From the NCBI GenBank assembly GCA_029582155.1, contig CM055895.1, forward strand, positions 13,166,770 through 13,230,769: a DNA stretch of 64,000 bases, given 5' to 3'. The notes beneath the pieces are model-generated. The model worked only from the letters and a program-made list of their open reading frames with translations. It had not been told where the DNA came from and made no database searches. Both the position numbers and the translations under genes were made by a program. Shown here piece after piece: positions 58,304-64,000 of the stretch (position 1 is its first letter; each line of letters starts with the position of its first letter). The stretch comes from Panopea generosa. Taxonomy: Eukaryota > Mollusca > Bivalvia > Adapedonta > Hiatellidae.

Positions 58304-60639
58304 AAATTTTCATTAAATGCCTAGTGTCTATATCAAATGTATGCACAAGTTCACAATTAACCAAATTGGTTAAATATAATAAAAACTTTAAATCGGTATT
58401 AATTGTATACTGAATACTCACATAGTCAACACTTATAAACATGCCATTTTCTTAACTAGTGTATACAATTTAAAAAAATAAATCTCATTTTTGTGAGAAA
58501 TTTAAAGAAAATGCGTTTTAGATGGGACGGCTATGTAATAGCATACGGTCGTTTGCCAACTTTCTTACCTTAAAGTTGATGAAAACATATATAATTTGTA
58601 TATATATATTACTACCTGTGGTATTTTTTTTTATATTTATTCATCGGCATATGTTTATAGTTTATCTTTAGTATCAATATTCATAGAAAGAAGTGACACC
58701 ATTTAAATCCACTGCATTAAGCTTTAAAAATGTTCGCATCATTTGCCGTATTGAAAAGTGCGTAAGCGGCTCTATACTGCTCCAGATTTCACTTCATTAG
58801 GTGTATAGAAATCAGTTACAAGTTTATAAAACATAAATACATAACCTCCAATTTTGAGGGGAAAATAAGTTAACAAATTGCTTGCTTAGTCCGTTATACA
58901 CTCTTTTATGTTTACAACACTAAGGCAGAGATATTTGGTCTTAATTATTTAACAAAATATAAAAAAAAACTGTTATTGAATTTTGAAACCTCTTTAAAAA
59001 AATTCAATAGCTAAAGATTTCATTGTAGAAGAGGCACATACGATCGACTGATAACGTTAATTGATTGTAAATACTTTATATAAGAATAAAGGTTGATACG
59101 TTTTCAATTACAGATAATCAATTTTTCTTACACAAAAGCAAGTATCACAAATTATATTTGGATCTGTCGTCGAAGTTTAAGGTAGTCAAGACAGAAATCA
59201 TCAATGGCTTATTTAAAATGATTTATTAATTCGTCTCATCGCCATATCAATGCAAGTGCTTGAACATTTCAAGAGAGTTTATGTGAACTAACATGCAACC
59301 TTTTGAAACTTTGCACTTGAAAGTTATCGTAAATTTGTTCTGAAGAGTTTCATACATAACTATTTAACCGTTTTGAGAGGTGCAAACAAATAACGCAACT
59401 ATCAGCGGGTAACATACCTGCAAATATCGTCGACATTTTAAATAAACACAGGACAGCAAGCTTTAGTAACGTATCAGTCAAGCTTGTAAAACGCCAAAAT
59501 AAATATACGAAACCATTGGTTCATTTTTACTCTGACACGGTCCTTCATCAATCTCATACTTGTCATTCTGATATGGTCTCTTTACATCATTATAAAAATA
59601 CATCATCTTATTTTAAAATATCGTATATGTACAGAGAATGAAAATTGCAGTTTTTTATTTGTAAGGTTGACAGAAGTTTATTATCGAAATTAATTCGTTA
59701 TTTATAGTTGGTCTTTCAAATGCTTATATAAGTAACATTTTTAATATTGTAGTCTGAGAATGGAAGGCATAGTATCGGTTTCACGTTGAATAACGAAATA
59801 CCAAACTTTAATATATCAATTTTTTAGGCTAACTTCAATGTGTCCCATACCAAGTTTTTATTTTATATTTACTTATGCTGCTATCACAAAAAAAATAGTT
59901 ACACTGTGGTACTGCAGTAGATTGTAAATTCGATCTCCGACCATGTCGTATTATATTTTTTTCTAAAATGGTACTTTTATCTTTTTTAAATTAAAGTTCA
60001 GCATTTGCCAGTTCGATATTCAGCTAGTGTGTCACCATTAATGATAATGTCCCAAGTGGAAACAAAATAAAGCGCACTCCAATGGTTCCATAAGGACGAA
60101 GGTTTCGACACTGGCGTACATATATCAAATACATACATCTATCTCTATATTACGTCCTTGTATTTACGTACGATGCCCGTTTGTTTTTATTTGAATCCAT
60201 TCAGCTCTATAAGCTGTTTGGGTTTCTCGGCCAGTCTGAATATCTTATTTATTTTATTGATTGTAGGTAATGTGTCCCAGTCGATTTTTCGCGTGTACCG
60301 CGTGCACGACATACTATTTTCATATATCATGTATAACGTATTCAACATAACAAATGGTAACTTTCTGGATTTACATGAATTGCGGGACAAAGATCCCGAC
60401 TCTTTCATCTGGATGTTTATTTTGTTTATGTTGTTAGATTAAATCGAAGTTTTCTAGCATTTTGATATAAGTTTCAAGAGCCTACGAGTACGGGGTCGCT
60501 AACCCTAGTTTAACCTTCCGCTTACCCCAGCTCGAACTGGTAAAACAATGGACATTGTTGCAACTCGGTCATCGGAGCTAGTTTGGTTGCATGATTCTGC
60601 AGTACATTCAATGACGATTTGTTTAGTTATTGTATAAAA
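58304..60639. other. 2.3 kb AT-rich DNA without a recognisable gene
   Basis: The longest frame (60158-60442, 94 codons) is hydrophobic and unassigned; the opposite strand is also open there (60187-60408), so neither is trusted. A weak box-B-like word (aaattcgatctcc) lies at 59927. Confidence 0.5.
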
Positions 60640-60774
60640 TTATTCTTCTTCTTCTTCTTCTACTTCTTCTTCTTCTTCTTCTTCTTCATCTTTTTCTATA
60701 TTACATGCGTTTAATTGTTAATCCATCACAAAAATATGGATACAACTGACCAAATGACGCCTTTTATTTTAATC

Positions 60775-60839
<65 letters not shown>

Positions 60840-60855
60840 AAGAAGAATATTTTAT
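60640..60855. repeat. (TTC)n, (AAT)n and (AAG)n microsatellites in inverted arrangement
   Basis: (TTC)n at 60642-60690, (AAT)n at 60774-60811 and (AAG)n at 60812-60846. The first and last can pair. Confidence 0.93.
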
Positions 60856-61015
60856 TGATTTAAACTATACATAGTTTCTCATCATATTACAATGTTGTAA
60901 TAACATGTAAATAATTTAACACATAAACAAATAACAAGTTGAGTAAATAGCATTATAAGCTTGACTGATACGTTACATAATAGAGGCGTATTGCACTCTG
61001 AAAAAAAGACATGGA

Positions 61016-61225
61016 GCGCGTGGTCCCGTGGCAGAGCACCGAACCCATGAACGGAGGGTCGTGGGTCCGATCCTCCGCTACGGCTATGTGTGGTGTCCTT
61101 TGAGCAAGACACCTTTTTTCCGCATATGCTTAATACTGGTTATACCAAGGAAGACTTCGACCGTGATTTGTCTAAGTTGTAATAACTTGTTTCACAATCG
61201 AAGTAAAATAAATAAATTTAAACTA
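61016..61225 (+). mobile_element. SINE family C
   Basis: The tRNA-like head gcgcgtggtcccgtggcaga has a box-B variant gtgggtccgatcctcc. Then come tgtcctttgagcaagacacc and the tail caatcgaagtaaaataaata. Confidence 0.82.
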
Positions 61226-62240
61226 TAAAAAAGGCAAGGGTTTTGGGGAGATATCTTAGTATACAGCTATCTCTGACGACGTGGGCGGGACCGCTTGTTA
61301 TGGTAAAACATGTATTACTGTTATATTCCTCGGATCAATGTCAGGGGACTCTAAGAAAAGTTTAATTAAACTTGAAAAGGAATGAGAAATGATCAGAAAT
61401 CGAACATCAGACGGTTTTTTTTAAACCAATTAAATGCAGTACTGCAAGATAATCAATTAAATCAACAATGGTCGTGTTGTATCAATAGAAACGACGATCT
61501 GTGTGGAGTTGCCATCTAACGGTATACCACTCAACATATCGATGTCTCAACGGGTATAGCCTGACAATTATATCTAAAATTTAAAACCTTTCTTTTTTTA
61601 AAAATAAGTTAATTGCTTTGAGGATTAACCCTGGCTATGAAAACCGCAAACGATCAAAGTTGAGTTTGTGTATCTTTAAAATTCAGTAGAAATCCATTCC
61701 TCGTACTGGTATCTCCAACTGAACTGTATACGTTTTTGAAATTCATATATATCAAAGTGAAGATACTGTTTCATTTTTCTCTAGGACGTACCGATGCACG
61801 TGGTGACGTATGACCGGCAGTACTAAAGTATAAGAATTAATTTCATGGAATATTTGATGTTACACAGGTTTCATTTATACATGCTGGTTCTATCAAAAAC
61901 CTTGGCTAAACTGTTGCCTGACCATCAGCAATAACGCACAGTGCATAATCATGTAAAATTACCTGAATTAATGTAATTAAAATAGATTATTATTGGATAA
62001 ATGTATGTAGCATGTGTATGTTTCGTATATTACAGCAGTACAGTTTCCTTATTCACCCAAAAGTATGTAACCTAGACCTAGAAGAGTTAGAAGCTTAACC
62101 TTTTACTCCATAGATACGCGTTTTCCCGCACCAATCACATAAGGCCTTTGAAAACAGTGCAGAGCAATCTGAACACTTCCTGCACTGTTTTCCACTCTGT
62201 CAGTTAATATAAACATAATTCACCCAATAATTCAAAAGCC
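61226..62240. other. AT-rich DNA, no gene seen
   Basis: No supported feature. Confidence 0.5.
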
Positions 62241-62465
62241 TTCTATATTAGAGGTGTCCAAATGCGTCTATATTAGAGGTGTCCAAAGGCGTCTATATTA
62301 GCGGTGTCCAAATGCGTCTATATAAGAGGTGTCCAAATGTGTGTCCAAAGGTGTCTATCTTAGAGGTGTCCAAAGGCGTCTATATAAGAAGTGTCCAAAG
62401 GCGTCTATATAAGAGGTGTCCAAAGGGGTAAATATAAGAGGTGTCCAAAGGCGTATATATGAAGT
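62241..62465. repeat. 25-bp minisatellite, about 9 units
   Basis: The unit is gaggtgtccaaaggcgtcta plus tatta or tataa. Unrelated to the 25-bp array at 46.5 kb. Confidence 0.94.
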
Positions 62466-62759
62466 AAAGGGTTAAATGGGATCTATTGAGAATAAGATGA
62501 AATTTGATTATTTGGCATCGAAGTTCAAACACGTTTTCACGTCTTATACAAGTATCACTGTAGATGATATTCTTGGCAGAGTCAAAGTGCATGACATTAT
62601 AACACTGGTTATCTGCCAAACCATAACCTATTGTCAATATTTCACCTTTGATATACCAGATTTTTTTGTCTCCGTGTCATCAAAATTCACAAAATAATTT
62701 TATGATTATTTTTTTTTTCAGACCGTCATAGTCACGGTTTAAACAATAACAAAACTACA
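62466..62759. other. Short unassigned stretch
   Basis: Frames are open on both strands across 62476-62697 (plus) and 62380-62637 (minus). Neither has a recognisable motif. Slightly GC-richer than its surroundings. Confidence 0.4.
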
Positions 62760-62994
62760 TTAGACCATTATAGATTAATTACTAGATTATCATCCCCGCC
62801 CGCCCCGTAATTTTCATGCCGCCCCGACCATTTTTATTTTCATAAAAAAAAATTAAAATAATTTTATTTTTGTTTAATAAAAAAAACATCAATTTTTTTA
62901 AAAATGAATATAAAAAATAAAAAATTAAACCACACCCTCCCCGTTATTAAGAAAAAATTGGATGATAATCTAGCAATTAATTCATAATGGCCTT
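62760..62994. mobile_element. MITE-like element with about 33-bp terminal inverted repeats
   Basis: The left end (62764-62795) and the right end (62960-62992) are reverse complements with about four differences (ctagattatcatcc against ggatgataatctag, and ccattat against ataatgg). The interior is A/T homopolymer-rich with two C-rich patches. There is no coding capacity. Confidence 0.75.
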
Positions 62995-63865
62995 AGGTTG
63001 TGTAATTCGCATACATGGCATATACGCTTATAACCCTGTGTGGTTTGGTAGAATTATAATGACAGCCAATCAATCGATTACTTTTCAATAATTAATCAAT
63101 TAAAGAGCATTAACACTGTAAGATCTCACATATGGTCGCGAAAAGGAAATATCTGGCCCAGCATACTTCTGGGTTATCGGTCACGTGTGTCAATTGTGAG
63201 AGTGTTGATACAACTCCACGTGTAGGTTCGGGTTAAGATTTTTCTGTTAAAAGTTTAGAATAATATCAAAGAGGTGTAAACGCACCGGTACACCAAATGT
63301 ATACGAAGCACACGTAGATATCGATGACTCTAAAGGCATTTGTTTTCTAATGGATTTACTTGTATTAGCGGTATTGACTTTATGGGAGTTTTGAACAGAT
63401 TTGAAGATTGATCCATTGATCGACCAATTGTAAATAGCTTAGTAAATGAATAATCTAAATAGCCCAGTCGTTAGGGTAATACTATTCAAATCAGCTGAAA
63501 ATACATCGCAAGTATTCGTTAAGTGCATATGTTCCTCTATTTATTTAGGGAATTTGCTCTCTTCTACTATATGAACGTTATATATTAATACTTTGGGAAA
63601 TTGTATAAATGGTTGTATAAGAATCCTTCGTACGCGTTAGGTTATAAGTAATATAACATGCTTCGGTTTTTATTAACTTTGGTCCTGAAGCTTCCCATTT
63701 TCTGACGCTTATCACATTCTATGTCACATGGAATGTTCTACTTAAACAAATCTGAACGATTGTTTTGGCTCAAAAGGTGCATCAACATCCAAGCGGGTGT
63801 TTTATACTTTATCCATACAGGAAAACAAAATAGTTTAATGACCACATTTATAGAATGCTTAATTA
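62995..63865. other. AT-rich DNA, no gene seen
   Basis: No supported feature. Confidence 0.5.
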
Positions 63866-64000
63866 TAAAATATCATATCATATCTGCATATCATATCATA
63901 CCATACCATACCACACCACACCACACCACACCACACCACACCACACCACACCACACCACACCACACCACACCACACCACACCACACCACACCACACCACA
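63866..64000. repeat. Pentamer microsatellite running off the window
   Basis: The repeat changes along its length from atatc through atacc to acacc. The last 95 bases are a perfect ccaca pentamer, cut by the window end. Confidence 0.97.

Noticed and set aside
60158..60442. Small membrane protein of 94 residues
   Set aside because: Hydrophobic by AT-rich composition; the opposite strand is also open and no start context, domain or conservation supports it.
63900..64000. Chromosome end
   Set aside because: ccaca pentamers are not an animal telomere motif; the repeat simply continues past the window.

Overview
The window looks like nuclear DNA of an AT-rich, repeat-heavy lophotrochozoan animal, most probably a bivalve mollusc. 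The reasons are a single-exon Cys-loop (nicotinic-type) receptor subunit, a duplicated B-box/coiled-coil (TRIM-like) gene of the kind expanded in bivalves, several tRNA-headed SINE families, Tc1-like transposons and long minisatellite arrays. No genus can be fixed from the sequence, and no rRNA gene, intact tRNA gene, CRISPR array or bacterial operon is visible.

Layout. 1-14.5 kb: a local tandem duplication. Each unit holds a minus-strand B-box gene and, divergently on the plus strand, a small gene. Unit 1 (about 0.1-8.2 kb) is decayed and carries a Tc1-like insertion. Unit 2 (about 8.3-13.9 kb) is better preserved; its small gene can be read as two exons joined in frame across a GT-AG intron that holds a SINE. 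A third, badly eroded fragment lies at 14.0-14.5 kb. 14.6-24.5 kb: three unrelated tandem arrays (14-bp, 39-bp hairpin and 19-bp units) with SINEs between them. 26.1-27.4 kb: the best gene in the window, an intronless 433-residue nicotinic-like receptor subunit. 27.5-33.2 kb: copies of one interspersed repeat, a second Tc1-like element with intact ends, and a SINE embedded in an 0.8-kb (TAC)n tract. 34.9-39.4 kb: four SINEs and a LINE C-terminal remnant. 40.0-40.4 kb: a large inverted repeat. 40.6-47.6 kb: three arrays in succession (61, 42 and 25 bp). 48-64 kb: mostly unique AT-rich DNA with one unexplained exon-like ORF, a 31-bp array, microsatellites, more SINEs, a 25-bp array, a MITE-like element and a pentamer repeat running off the end.

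Only the receptor gene is a confident intact protein gene. The B-box gene has one frame break and the small gene is a splice-model prediction. Long open frames inside the arrays follow from periods, or higher-order periods, divisible by three and are not treated as genes. Tandem arrays fill roughly 15 kb and identifiable mobile-element sequence several kb more. The most unusual things are the duplicated divergent gene pair, the 39-bp array in which nearly every unit is a hairpin and which is itself flanked by an inverted repeat, the large foldback at 40 kb, and the shared 3' tail motif of SINEs with different tRNA heads.
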